Source: an uncultured Myxococcales bacterium (GTDB lineage Bacteria > Myxococcota_A > Polyangia > Palsa-1104 > JAEUJZ01). From it: 37,390 nucleotides of DNA. The notes beneath the pieces were generated by a model. That model searched no databases. It was given only the letters and a program-made list of their open reading frames with translations, and had not been told where the DNA came from. The DNA is taken from positions 1-37,390 of the forward strand of contig CALMML010000380.1 of assembly GCA_937868485.1 (NCBI GenBank). The letters run 5' to 3'. Position 1 is the stretch's first letter, and the number at the start of each line of letters is the position of its first letter. This document shows, piece by piece, positions 25,676-34,127 of this stretch. A program made the position numbers and the translations under genes.

Positions 25676-26815
25676 CTACGGAATCAGCAGCGAGACTGCT
25701 AGGCCCACACCGAGAACCGCGGTGGTGCCAAAGCCAGCCTGGGTCGCCGTGTGCATTTGATAAGGAACCGGCGTTCCGATTTGGTTAAATCCCCAGGTCT
25801 GTCCGTCGAGACCAGCCATCGCCGAAGAGACGACTAGGCCCGACAGTGCCAGGCTGCCGAATGCTCCGACGGCGAGTCCTCGACGGAACGTCCAGCGTCC
25901 CTCGGGCGACTCGGGGCAGGGCGGCAGGTTGCCTTGCGTCCAGCGCTCCCACGGGGCAAACGAGGCCGCACCACCGACCAGTGCCAGCGCCGACAGTCCG
26001 TACAGCGTGCGCGCGGTGCGTCCGAAGTTGTTCAGCATATCGGTCGGATACGCGGCTCCGTCTGCGGGAAGGTAGACATCACCGTCGGTGGCAGTCAGCG
26101 CGATGGCACTGCCGAGTCCCGCCAGACCCAGCGCCGACAGGGCTCCGGCGAGAACGCCACGCTTAAACGTATAGATGCGAGCCATGCAGCGCGGACGCTG
26201 CTCAAGCTCTAGGTCAAGCGGCGCCGACGCTGGTTCTTTTTGAGGCTGCGTCGAAGGTGCCGGCTGCGTCGAAGGTGCCGGCTGCGTCGAGGGTGCCGAC
26301 TGCGTCGAGGGGGCCGGCTGCGTTTGTGGCTGCGTCGTCAGTGCCAGCGCGTCCACCAAGCGACCGGCGGCGCGTGAGACGGACTCTTGCAGCAGATCCT
26401 CGGAACACTCGGTGCAGCGCTCCTCGATCAGCGTCGGCTGCTCACTGTCCAGATCGTAGATCCACAGCCGAACCAGGAAGCTGCGATCGTTGGGGAAGAT
26501 CTCTCCGCCGAGGATTCGACGAGCCGAAAACGCGCGTCCCAGCCGCTTGAGGCACGGCTGCTCGGTGCAGAGCAGCTCGGCGGACTGAAGACCAGGCGAC
26601 AGGGCGGGCTCACCCATGCGCAGCAGGTGCTGGACGACGACCTGGCGCGCTTTGCTCGACGGCTGGCCTTCTCGCTGGAGCCCAAGCACCAAGATAAGCG
26701 GCGAAGCCTGCACTGCCGACGCCGATAGCAGCAGCACGAGCGCGGACAGCCACCACAAACCACAGACCACGGTCCGCGATGCGGAGCGAGGGACGACGCG
26801 ATGATTGGGCAACAT
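25676..26815 (-). CDS. Hypothetical envelope protein with C-terminal transmembrane helices
   Basis: The 379-residue protein begins with a signal peptide ending VQASP (about residue 38). A soluble domain at about 40-160 includes QVVVQHLLRMGEPALSPG and four cysteines in LLCTEQPCLK and ERCTECSE. A Pro/Ser/Thr/Gln-rich linker (about 161-205) contains an 18-base coding repeat. Four hydrophobic segments follow (about 221-243, 275-292, 312-336 and 357-379), each preceded by glycine-rich turns. The soluble part resembles the N-terminal domains of periplasmic proteins that precede PEGA or TPR modules in myxobacteria, but I do not recognise it. It opens the four-gene operon with the pseudokinase, the CxxC protein and the TlpA-like protein. 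Confidence 0.75.
   Translation of the reverse strand: MLPNHRVVPRSASRTVVCGLWWLSALVLLLSASAVQASPLILVLGLQREGQPSSKARQVVVQHLLRMGEPALSPGLQSAELLCTEQPCLKRLGRAFSARRILGGEIFPNDRSFLVRLWIYDLDSEQPTLIEERCTECSEDLLQESVSRAAGRLVDALALTTQPQTQPAPSTQSAPSTQPAPSTQPAPSTQPQKEPASAPLDLELEQRPRCMARIYTFKRGVLAGALSALGLAGLGSAIALTATDGDVYLPADGAAYPTDMLNNFGRTARTLYGLSALALVGGAASFAPWERWTQGNLPPCPESPEGRWTFRRGLAVGAFGSLALSGLVVSSAMAGLDGQTWGFNQIGTPVPYQMHTATQAGFGTTAVLGVGLAVSLLIP
26244..26315 (-). repeat. 18-bp coding repeat in the linker of the envelope protein
   Basis: Four copies of an 18-base unit (GGCTGCGTCGAAGGTGCC and variants) encode Ala-Pro-Ser-Thr-Gln-Pro or -Ser and form a flexible linker. It is in frame and may vary in length between strains. 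Confidence 0.85.
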
Positions 26816-27199
26816 TTTGCCTAAAAGCAGACCAGCACAGGCGGTCGGCTGTCAATTGACAAAACGGTGTTCCGATCGCGGTGCCACAGGAATCCACCTA
26901 CTTGGCAGAAGGTGTGAATCGCGGTGGCGGGCAGATCCTGCGAACGAACGCGTTCCGAATCCGTGCTGCCAGCGCTCGCAAGTCAGCATCATTCAGAGTC
27001 CACGATCGCCTTGCGGTTCCCAAGAGAATGAAAAAAGTTTTTCCGACGGCAACAGTGCGAATTCCTACAGCTATTTCTGTGCTCTGTTGGGATTGCAATT
27101 CCTGCTCTTTTTTGTGCGATCGGAAGGAACTTCTGCGCGTGTCCTGTGTCTGTTGTTTGCGAAGACGGACGATTCAGAAACGAGTGAAGGAGAACTCCC
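26816..27199. other. Divergent intergenic region without a gene
   Basis: These 384 bases separate the starts of two divergent genes and should hold both promoters. I see a 12-base perfect palindrome TGTCAATTGACA (26850-26861), an imperfect palindrome GGGATTGCAATTCC (27089-27102) and an AT-rich spot at 27029-27046. The ribosome site AAGGAGA sits just before the plus-strand ATG at 27200. Short open frames here lack ribosome sites and protein-like composition. No convincing -35/-10 pair stands out for either gene. Confidence 0.5.
26850..26861. promoter_or_regulatory. 12-base perfect palindrome, candidate operator
   Basis: TGTCAATTGACA lies 35 bases upstream of the minus-strand envelope gene start. 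It contains TTGACA in both orientations, so it may be a -35 box or a dimeric regulator site. No -10 box at 16-18 bases is clear. Confidence 0.3.
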
Positions 27200-28936
27200 A
27201 TGACTACCTCTTTGAGCCTTGCTAAGAATGCTTTCGGAAACGCTTCTTCGACGGTGAAAAGTGATGAAGCGCTGTCGCAGATTCGGGCTCAAGCAGAGGA
27301 CAGCGGAGCCCGCGCAGTGGAAGTGACAGCAGTGTTTGATGGCGCGGTGCAGCAGGTTCGTCACTTTGTGAATCCGCAGGCTGGAAAGATGACGCTGCTC
27401 ACCAAAGGAGTGCTGGCTCTGTCGGCACTTTCTATCGGTGCGGTGATGACTCTGTTTGGACAGAGCTACCTGCAAGTCAGCACGGAAAAGGAGTCTGCGG
27501 AGTCTTCCAAACAGAGCATGGTGAAGCCGATTCAGCCCAAAGATCACAGCCGTGATGTGGCCGCAGGAACGCTGCTGATGCTGGGTGCGGCGGGTCTTGC
27601 GTACGGTGTGCAGCGACTCGGGAAAGAGCAGGGCGACAGTGAATACAGCGTGGGAACGGATGCAGGTGCAACCTATCAGGTGACGACCGAAGGACTCCCT
27701 TGCGAGCGCTTCCCTCTTGTTCGATCGAGCGGCAGTGCGTTTGAGCTGGTGCTGGCAGAGTCGATGAACGGAACGGTTGTGCGCGACGGAAAGCAGATGA
27801 ACCTGAAGGAGTTCGCGCAGCATGAGCGGGCTCCGCGCGATGCGAGTCTGAGCGGCGCAACCATCCTGCCGATTGTGCAAGGAGTGCGGTATTCGATCGA
27901 ACACGGCGGCAGTACGTTTGTGGTGTCTGATGTCGCAAGGCCGCGTCACTATCCGGTGCCTCTGCGAGTGGACTGGGCGACGCAGTCTTATACGGGCGCG
28001 GTGCTGGCAGGTGCGGCGGCGTTTGTGGGACTGATGTTTGCGCTGCCGCCTCCGGCCAAGTCGCTGTCGCTGGATGGCTTTGACTCGGGACGACTCATCA
28101 AGCTGCAAGCGAAGCCGGATGCGGTAGAGGAGCGACCGGACTGGCTGAACGCAAAGAAGAAGGAAGAGCTTCCCAAGCAGAAGCAGCCGATGGCAAATCA
28201 CCATCGCACGTCGGCTCCCGCGAATCCGATGCGGAGTGATCGCGTGGCGACGGTGAGACATCCCGGTCCGGTGGGAAAGAAGGAACAGCAAGCGATCGCG
28301 GCGGAGCTTGCGCAGAACAGCGGAATTGTCGCACTGATGAGATCAGGTGCGATGGCTTCGATTCTGACCCGCGAGTCTGCACTGGGAAGTGATGCAACGC
28401 GCGCAATGGATGGACTGGTGGGAGTCGCTCTCTCGGATCCGTATGCTTCCGGTGGTGGACTGGTGGCCGCTGGAGGTCCGGGGGGCGGTGGCGACGGAAC
28501 GGTGAACACGACAGGAATCGGTCCGTTTGGTCCGGGCGGCCCTGGTGGTCGTGGCGGTGGTCCGCGTGGTCCTGCGCTCGGTCCGTATCGTCAAAAAGGA
28601 ATTCCCACCACGGAAGTGGGTCGGGTGGAAGTGAATGCGGGATCGATGGATCGAGAAGTGATTCGTCGCGTGATTCGCAGTCACATGCCGGAAGTGAAGT
28701 TCTGTTACGAGCGCGCGCTGATGGCGCAAAAGGATCTGTCGGGTCGTGTGCAGGTGAAGTTTATGATCAGCCCGACCGGCAAAGTGACCGCGAGTGTGGT
28801 GGAAGCTTCGACGCTGCGTAGCCCGAGCACCGAGCAGTGTGTGGCCGAAGCGGTGCGTCGCTGGGACTTTCCCAAGCCGCCTACCGGAATCGTCAGCGTG
28901 ACCTATCCGTTCGTGTTCCGACCGGCAGGGGAGTGA
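27200..28936 (+). CDS. AgmX/PglI C-terminal domain protein (TonB-like energy transducer relative)
   Basis: The 578-residue protein is preceded by AAGGAGA. Hydrophobic segments are at about 65-88, 118-135 and 262-283. A hydrophilic linker includes many Lys/Pro and a Gly-rich stretch at about 420-465. The C-terminal domain, about 475-578, matches the AgmX/PglI family: SMDREVIRRVIRSHMPEVKFCYERAL, then LSGRVQVKFMISPTGKVT, then WDFPKPPTGIVSVTYPFVF. The family occurs mainly in Myxococcota and is named for a gliding motility protein; the domain resembles TonB C-termini, which bridge to the outer membrane. I infer a cell-envelope spanning role, with no sign of its exact partner. The gene is divergent from the pseudokinase operon and convergent with the esterase gene, with seven bases between. 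Confidence 0.9.
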   Translation: MTTSLSLAKNAFGNASSTVKSDEALSQIRAQAEDSGARAVEVTAVFDGAVQQVRHFVNPQAGKMTLLTKGVLALSALSIGAVMTLFGQSYLQVSTEKESAESSKQSMVKPIQPKDHSRDVAAGTLLMLGAAGLAYGVQRLGKEQGDSEYSVGTDAGATYQVTTEGLPCERFPLVRSSGSAFELVLAESMNGTVVRDGKQMNLKEFAQHERAPRDASLSGATILPIVQGVRYSIEHGGSTFVVSDVARPRHYPVPLRVDWATQSYTGAVLAGAAAFVGLMFALPPPAKSLSLDGFDSGRLIKLQAKPDAVEERPDWLNAKKKEELPKQKQPMANHHRTSAPANPMRSDRVATVRHPGPVGKKEQQAIAAELAQNSGIVALMRSGAMASILTRESALGSDATRAMDGLVGVALSDPYASGGGLVAAGGPGGGGDGTVNTTGIGPFGPGGPGGRGGGPRGPALGPYRQKGIPTTEVGRVEVNAGSMDREVIRRVIRSHMPEVKFCYERALMAQKDLSGRVQVKFMISPTGKVTASVVEASTLRSPSTEQCVAEAVRRWDFPKPPTGIVSVTYPFVFRPAGE

Positions 28937-28943
28937 TTGGCAG

Positions 28944-30467
28944 CTACTCCGGTGGGGGTCCAAACGGACGAACCACCGGGCGATACGTTCTGGGAAGGAC
29001 GGGAATGGACGTGGAGATCGCTCCGTCGGCTGCTTCCGCTTCCGCAATCAAGATGGCATCCGCAGACACTGCTTGGCGATGGTGCCATGCTCCATCGTTT
29101 TCACGCTGTAGCTCGTACTGACCAAACGTATATCCGCCGTTTTGACTGATCGCGAGACGCACTGCTTTCGGCGGCGGATCCATCATCACGCGGACTACCA
29201 CTTGTTCGCGAACTCTCTGCACAAACGGCGTCGGCGGCGACGGTGAATAGGATCGCTTCGGATGCGCGGCAAACTGTGCAATCAGCGCGCGCAGCAGCAG
29301 CGATCGACGCGCCAGAAAGTCTTCATGACGGTTGTAGCTGCCCTCCTTTCCGCAGTACGGAGGCTCTGCTGCGCAGGTCTTCGGACACTGATATTTGGCG
29401 CAGTGCGCAGGCGGATTTTGCAGCGGTTCGGTCTTGCTCTTTGGCATACACGCAGCCGGACAGCCCGCGCCAAAGTACCAGCCATGATCGTAATCAGCGA
29501 CGATCGCCAGCGTCTTTGCGGACGCGCGAACCGCTTTGTAGGTACGGATCATTTCACTTAAGGGAAAGAACTCATCTTGCGCGCCAGCCAGCATATACAG
29601 CGCTCCCTTTTGAATCGGCGCAAAGGCGAGCGGATCGAGTCTGCGGAACAGCGCGCGGGGTCCGGGATCACTCGGCTTCATTCCGTTTGCAGACAAGATG
29701 AGACGACGCCACCACGTCTCTGATTCCGCTGCGCTGGCGAGTCCTCCAGACGCTGCAACTGGCATCACGGCGCGGACGCGATCATCGGTTCCACCGACGA
29801 TAAACGTTGCGATTCCGCCCATGCTAAAGCCGGTGACAACGATTCCTTTTGGGTCGACTTCGGGAATCGTTCCCAGGTAGGTCACCGCGCGCATGATCGC
29901 GAACACATACTGATACAGCCAGCTTGCGCGCAGGTCTTTGTCCGCGCAAAAGATCGGTCGCGGATCTTGCGGAGTCGGCGCTATTCCTTCGGATTCACCA
30001 CTTCCCGGTGCGGACAGAGACAGCGCCACCACGTTGAGGTTGCGAGCCAGCTCTGCGATGTCGCGCGGGTCCGCTTTCGATCCCAGTCCATGTGCAGAGA
30101 CAAGTCCCGGCAGCTTGATCGCGGGCTGTTTGCTCGGATCGGCGGACGTAGGAATCGCAACGAAGGCTTGAATCCGAATCGGCTTGGCAACTCCGTTTTC
30201 ATCCCAGCTGGTCGACGTAAAGCGGATCTCTTTGACGTGAACAGAGGGCGGACTCTCGATCTGCGTCTTTCGCTCTTCCACGTTCAGATCATCGATGCGA
30301 CGCACCGCCTTCAGATCGAAGGTGGCTGGACGCATGGGCTCTGAAACGGGCGCCGCAGCGAGCTGCTGGATGTTCGCAAGTGAGCCAAGCAAAAGAAGGA
30401 AGAATCGCAAGAGCTTGGAGCCTGCTGACAAAGATCCAAGCGGAATTTTCCGTCGCTGTGCGCGCAT
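28944..30467 (-). CDS. Secreted alpha/beta-hydrolase (acetyl xylan esterase/dienelactone hydrolase type) with Cys-rich insertion
   Basis: The 507-residue protein has a signal peptide ending LAAAP (about residue 39). The catalytic triad is plausibly S215 in GFSMGG, D298 in AGAQDEFFP and H328 in DYDHGW. The oxyanion side shows LVSAHGLGSKAD (122-133). Unusually, straight after the catalytic His is a short Cys-rich segment, residues 336-372, with six cysteines (336, 340, 356, 361, 365 and 372). About 60 further residues lead to a beta-rich C-terminal domain (about 415-507). The family cleaves esters in carbohydrates or lipids. The substrate is unknown. It is a single gene; its promoter lies in the 115-base gap to the AmpG-like gene. 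Confidence 0.87.
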   Translation of the reverse strand: MRAQRRKIPLGSLSAGSKLLRFFLLLLGSLANIQQLAAAPVSEPMRPATFDLKAVRRIDDLNVEERKTQIESPPSVHVKEIRFTSTSWDENGVAKPIRIQAFVAIPTSADPSKQPAIKLPGLVSAHGLGSKADPRDIAELARNLNVVALSLSAPGSGESEGIAPTPQDPRPIFCADKDLRASWLYQYVFAIMRAVTYLGTIPEVDPKGIVVTGFSMGGIATFIVGGTDDRVRAVMPVAASGGLASAAESETWWRRLILSANGMKPSDPGPRALFRRLDPLAFAPIQKGALYMLAGAQDEFFPLSEMIRTYKAVRASAKTLAIVADYDHGWYFGAGCPAACMPKSKTEPLQNPPAHCAKYQCPKTCAAEPPYCGKEGSYNRHEDFLARRSLLLRALIAQFAAHPKRSYSPSPPTPFVQRVREQVVVRVMMDPPPKAVRLAISQNGGYTFGQYELQRENDGAWHHRQAVSADAILIAEAEAADGAISTSIPVLPRTYRPVVRPFGPPPE

Positions 30468-30582
30468 GAATGTAGCGTCCCAACGTGTAGGTGTCTATTT
30501 AGGATGTTGCACGGAGCCTGTCTGGATGCAAGCGTGGCGCAGTCTTTGATGCCGCGTGTGTCCCTTTGCGATGAGAGGTTCG

Positions 30583-31833
30583 ATGACACCCCTGTTTGTG
30601 CGCCGACGTGTGCTTCTTTTGTGGCCGCTCGGATTTTCATCAGGACTCCCGCTCCTGCTCACGGGGAGTACGCTGTCCGCTTGGCTGAGTCAGTCCGGGC
30701 TGTCTCTCTCTCAGATCGGAATCTTATCGCTGGTCGGTCTTCCGTACGCGCTCAAGATCCTGTGGGCACCACTGCTGGATCGCTTCACGATTCCGTTTCT
30801 GGGACGACGGCGTGGCTGGATGCTGTGCAGTCAGGTGCTTCTGTCTGTTTGTCTGTTTTCGATGAGCAGAGTCTCTCCGCAGCAGTCTGCATCGATCGTC
30901 GCTGTGCTGTCCGTTTTGATCGCATTTTTGTCGGCGAGCCAAGACATCGTGGTCGATGCGTATCGAACGGATCTGCTGCATAGTGAAGAGCGCGCCGCCG
31001 GAACTGCTGTGTTTGTGTTTGGCTATCGCGCGGCGATGCTCTGTAGCGGTGGACTTGCGCTGATCGTGGCGGATCATCACTCCTTTCAGCTGCTCTATTC
31101 GCTGGCTGCACTGCTGCTGGCTGTGGGCGTGCTGGCGACGCTGATTGGAACGGAACCACCAGCGGTACGTCCGCCGACAACGCTGCGCAGTGCGGTGATT
31201 GATCCGCTGCGCGACTACTTTGCACGAAGGCATGCGCTGCTGATCCTGCTGTTCATCACGCTGTATCGGATCGGAGACACGCTGGCCAACGTGATGCTGA
31301 TGCCGTTTCTGCTCTCTCTTTCCTTTACGCAAAGCGAGATCGGCGTTGTCTACAAAGTGATCGGAATCGCTGCGACGATTGTGGGAACGCTGTTGGGAGG
31401 CCTACTGACCGCGCGGCTTGGTCTTGCGCGTGCGCTCTTTCTGTTTGGCTGTAGTCAAGCCGCGTCCAACGTGTGTTATGCACTGCTTGCGCTCGTCGGA
31501 AAAAGTCACGCGCTGCTGATCGCTTCGGTGGGAATTGATCACCTGTGTACGGGGCTTGCAATCGCGGCGCTGGATGCGCTGCTGATGTCTCTGTGTAATC
31601 GTCGCTTTAGTGCGATGCAGTATGCGCTGCTGGTGAGCGTGTCGGGACTGGCCGGACGCGTACTCGGAGGAAGCTCTGGTGTGATTGCCAATCACCTGGG
31701 ATGGCCGCTATTCTTTCTGCTAACGGCCTTGCTGTCCGTTCCTGCGGTGGTGCTATGGCACTACCTACAAGCGAGCATACGTCATGGCGATGAAGACGCT
31801 GATGGACACCAAGTACTTTCGGATCGAGCATGA
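30583..31833 (+). CDS. AmpG-like MFS transporter (muropeptide permease family)
   Basis: The product has about 416 residues from ATG 30583; in-frame ATGs at 30556 and 30571 are possible. I chose 30583 because GAGAGG precedes it and the first helix follows soon after. Twelve hydrophobic segments are visible. The region ASQDIVVDAYRTDLL and ERAAGTAVFVFGYRAAMLCSGGLALIVAD is close to the AmpG family, which imports anhydro-muropeptides for cell wall recycling and, in some bacteria, beta-lactamase induction. RRR at about 74-76 is the cytoplasmic A-type loop after helix 2. Its stop lies within the next gene, so the two overlap by up to 50 bases and are likely coupled. Confidence 0.88.
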   Translation: MTPLFVRRRVLLLWPLGFSSGLPLLLTGSTLSAWLSQSGLSLSQIGILSLVGLPYALKILWAPLLDRFTIPFLGRRRGWMLCSQVLLSVCLFSMSRVSPQQSASIVAVLSVLIAFLSASQDIVVDAYRTDLLHSEERAAGTAVFVFGYRAAMLCSGGLALIVADHHSFQLLYSLAALLLAVGVLATLIGTEPPAVRPPTTLRSAVIDPLRDYFARRHALLILLFITLYRIGDTLANVMLMPFLLSLSFTQSEIGVVYKVIGIAATIVGTLLGGLLTARLGLARALFLFGCSQAASNVCYALLALVGKSHALLIASVGIDHLCTGLAIAALDALLMSLCNRRFSAMQYALLVSVSGLAGRVLGGSSGVIANHLGWPLFFLLTALLSVPAVVLWHYLQASIRHGDEDADGHQVLSDRA

Positions 31834-32200
31834 TGCCGCTCGGAAGCTTGTGATCATGCGTCGCACCGCGCAAGGTCTTAGCGCCAAGACGCTGGAAGAT
31901 GAGCGTGCGCGTGAAGCTGCAATCCGTGATCTGTTATCGGTGCTACGGACGGTGCGCGGACAGCGATTCCTGCTCGATGTTCGTGCGGCCCCTGGAAACA
32001 ATGATCCCGCAGTGGAAGAGGTGGTTCAGCGGCTGCGCATCCAGCTTCGCGAGCTGTTCACTGTGTCTGTCACCGTGGTTGCTTCCGCAACTGGCATGCT
32101 GCAAGTGAATCGCATGGCACGAGCGCGAAACGAAGCGATGGTGATCTTTCGGGATGAACAAGAAGCGATCGCCAGCTTGATGGAACGACCGCTTCCGTAG
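31784..32200 (+). CDS. Small STAS/SpoIIAA-like domain protein
   Basis: The 138-residue product may start at 31784, 31790 or 31802; MDTKYFRIEHDA at 31802 is the most natural domain start. The pattern is an initial beta hairpin (YFRIEHDAARKLVIMRRTA), a helix (LEDERAREAAIRDLLSVLRTV), a strand (RFLLDVRAAPG), and a final helix, as in STAS-type folds. In Myxococcota such single-domain proteins occur with unknown roles. It overlaps the end of the AmpG-like gene in another frame. No phosphorylatable Ser of the SpoIIAA type is clear. I call the fold with moderate confidence only. Confidence 0.7.
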   Translation: MAMKTLMDTKYFRIEHDAARKLVIMRRTAQGLSAKTLEDERAREAAIRDLLSVLRTVRGQRFLLDVRAAPGNNDPAVEEVVQRLRIQLRELFTVSVTVVASATGMLQVNRMARARNEAMVIFRDEQEAIASLMERPLP

Positions 32201-32259
32201 TGGATCCAGCAGGACTCCTTACGCGATGGGAATCGGATAGGAGCCCTCCTGATGCTACA

Positions 32260-33579
32260 TCAGTACATGAACGCTGCACCGAAGCTGATGCGATCGTTTC
32301 CGCCGGTTCCGTCGTTTCCTTTGAGCGTCCGGCGATAGTCGAACTTGAACGCCAGCTCTAGGATCGGACGATAGCTCAGTCCGGCTGTGAAAAACTGAAG
32401 CGCTTCACTGGTTCCGGGATCGGCCACTTCAGCCACCACCGCGCGCGTATCAACATACTCATAGCGACCAAACAAGATGAGCTGCTGCGTCGTGTTCTGA
32501 ATCGGATACAGGACGTTGTAGCCCGCTTCTCCGTAGAAGCCTTGACCCTGCGAGCCAATCGCAGAAGCCGTCGGTGTGCTCTGCCGGATCACTTGCGTGA
32601 TGCGATCTGCACCTTGAATGAACGTTCGCGCGTACTGGGCTCGCAGCATCATTCCGTAGCGCTGAAAGCGTGCATCTGCTTCGACGATTCCCAACCGAAT
32701 TCCTTCCAGGTTCTGCTCTTTTTGGTTGGCTGAACCGTAGTAGAAGCTCGCTGCGATATCGAATCCCAAGATGCGGCTGTAGTTGATGCGTCCCGTCACC
32801 GCTGCGTTCTGCGTGTTCACCACAAAGCCGCGCGACAGACCCGGACTGATTCCTTGATCCGCAGAGAACTTCGATCCATCGGCTCCAGTCACGACATACA
32901 CTTGATAGCGCAGACCGTCGACGATGCTTCCGAACACACCGGCTCCGAACTCTCGCCAGGTGGTGGGAATGATGAGCTGATCCATCGTCGGACGATCCAC
33001 ACTGTGGAACACCGGAGGCTCGTGATACAGGTTCACGATGCTAAGCGGCAGCAGCACGAGTCCCGCGCGGAATCCGATCGGCACTTTGCGAAAGGGCTGA
33101 AGCTCTAGGTAGGACTGCTCGATCTCGAAGCGACTGACGTTTTCGACTTCCAGCTCGGAATAGACAGATGCCCAGTCCGTGAAGTGATGACCGAAAAACA
33201 GAACGATCCGGCGCAGCGTAAACTGCGTGTCGTTCTTGAGCATGACCAGGTGCGTCTCTCCGTACGCGCCGATGGGAATGCGTCGTCCTGATCCCAGATC
33301 CGTCGAAAACGCTTGGCCTGTGGCCATCGTTGGATCGTAGTCGCGTGGGAGCGCGGGCTTGCTTGGCGCAGCGGAAGGACTGCTTGGATCGGATGACTCT
33401 TCCGCTGGCAAAGAGATCACCGGACCGGACTTCCCATCCGCTTGTGCAGCGACGGGCTGCGCAGGCTGCGTGACGCTGGGTTGGGAAGGCTGCGGAGCGG
33501 TCTGTGGTTGCGTTTGTTGCGCGGCTGCGGATGCGGATGTAAGCGCCAGCAGCCCAAGGGACAGAAGGAGTGTTCTCAT
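32260..33579 (-). CDS. OprP/OprO-type outer membrane porin
   Basis: The start is ATG 33579, with AGGAAA just upstream and an ATGA overlap with the preceding gene; a longer frame has no similarity. The 439-residue product has a signal peptide ending ASAAAQ (about 20), then a Gln/Pro-rich segment to about 50. The barrel part shows family features: IPIGAYGETHLVML, RIVLFFGHHFTDWASVYSELEVEN, FRAGLVLLPLSIVNLYHEPPVF, and PTTWREFGAGVFG. It ends with an aromatic residue (AAFMY). The family forms trimeric pores, best known for phosphate, but this context suggests an iron-linked or anionic substrate. It is the last gene of the haem operon. Confidence 0.9.
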   Translation of the reverse strand: MRTLLLSLGLLALTSASAAAQQTQPQTAPQPSQPSVTQPAQPVAAQADGKSGPVISLPAEESSDPSSPSAAPSKPALPRDYDPTMATGQAFSTDLGSGRRIPIGAYGETHLVMLKNDTQFTLRRIVLFFGHHFTDWASVYSELEVENVSRFEIEQSYLELQPFRKVPIGFRAGLVLLPLSIVNLYHEPPVFHSVDRPTMDQLIIPTTWREFGAGVFGSIVDGLRYQVYVVTGADGSKFSADQGISPGLSRGFVVNTQNAAVTGRINYSRILGFDIAASFYYGSANQKEQNLEGIRLGIVEADARFQRYGMMLRAQYARTFIQGADRITQVIRQSTPTASAIGSQGQGFYGEAGYNVLYPIQNTTQQLILFGRYEYVDTRAVVAEVADPGTSEALQFFTAGLSYRPILELAFKFDYRRTLKGNDGTGGNDRISFGAAFMY

Positions 33580-34127
33580 TGATTTCCTGGTGCGAGGACC
33601 GATGCGATGATGTGATCTTGACGCTCGGTTCCTGCGAGTCCGTGACAGCGATTGCAGGTGATTCCGGTTCCGGCTGTGTCTGCGTAGCCGTGTCCGATCG
33701 CGCCACCATCGGATTCCAGATCCGCAGGATTGGTGCCGCGTGTGACGATCACCGGGACTCCGCTCGTACTGAACTTGAGCGTGAAGAATTCCCAGTCTTT
33801 GGCGCCGCCCAAGTTGTATCCGCCACCGCGCTTGGCCATGGCGAACATCTCCCACTCTTGCTTGCTGGCTCCGAACTCGATGCTCTTCACCAAGATCGAA
33901 CCCACTGGATACGTGGTGGATCCTTTCGGTGCGATCTTGCTGATGAAGCCGTTGCGTCCTCCGGTGGGATGTCCGTCGAGCGGACCTTCCCCCAGAAAGT
34001 ACTTTGGCCAGGTTTCAAAAGACGCGAAGTCGCTCTGTAGCGCGATGAACACAGAGCCAGGCTCGCTTTCCGTACATCCTGCTGCAAGCGCGGCACAGAG
34101 CAGCAGGCAAGTAGATAGTGGTCTCAT
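33576..34127 (-). CDS. Cytochrome P460-like lipoprotein with C-terminal CxxCH
   Basis: The 183-residue product has a lipoprotein signal peptide ending LAAGC (C18). The core from FETWPKYFL through GGRNGFISKIAPKGSTTYPVGSILVKSIEFG to WEMFAMAKRGGGYNLGGAKDWEFFTLK fits the cytochrome P460 family (PF16694), and CNRCH near the C-terminus is the c-type haem site. In true P460 proteins a Lys is cross-linked to haem; K70 or nearby lysines are candidates, but this cannot be told from sequence. P460 proteins oxidise hydroxylamine or bind nitric oxide; here the lipid anchor and operon suggest a redox role in the periplasm. The stop overlaps the porin start (ATGA), and its own start overlaps the imelysin stop (ATGA). 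Confidence 0.88.
   Translation of the reverse strand: MRPLSTCLLLCAALAAGCTESEPGSVFIALQSDFASFETWPKYFLGEGPLDGHPTGGRNGFISKIAPKGSTTYPVGSILVKSIEFGASKQEWEMFAMAKRGGGYNLGGAKDWEFFTLKFSTSGVPVIVTRGTNPADLESDGGAIGHGYADTAGTGITCNRCHGLAGTERQDHIIASVLAPGNQ

Noticed and set aside
26805-27225. Short plus-strand frames before the AgmX-like gene
   Set aside because: There is no ribosome site, the composition is unlike a protein, and the region must contain two promoters.
27071-28291. 406-residue open frame on the minus strand
   Set aside because: It is antisense to the AgmX-like gene, whose C-terminal domain is clear.
32249-32263. CTGATG-CTA-CATCAG hairpin at the porin stop
   Set aside because: It has a three-base loop and no T-run, so I did not call a terminator.
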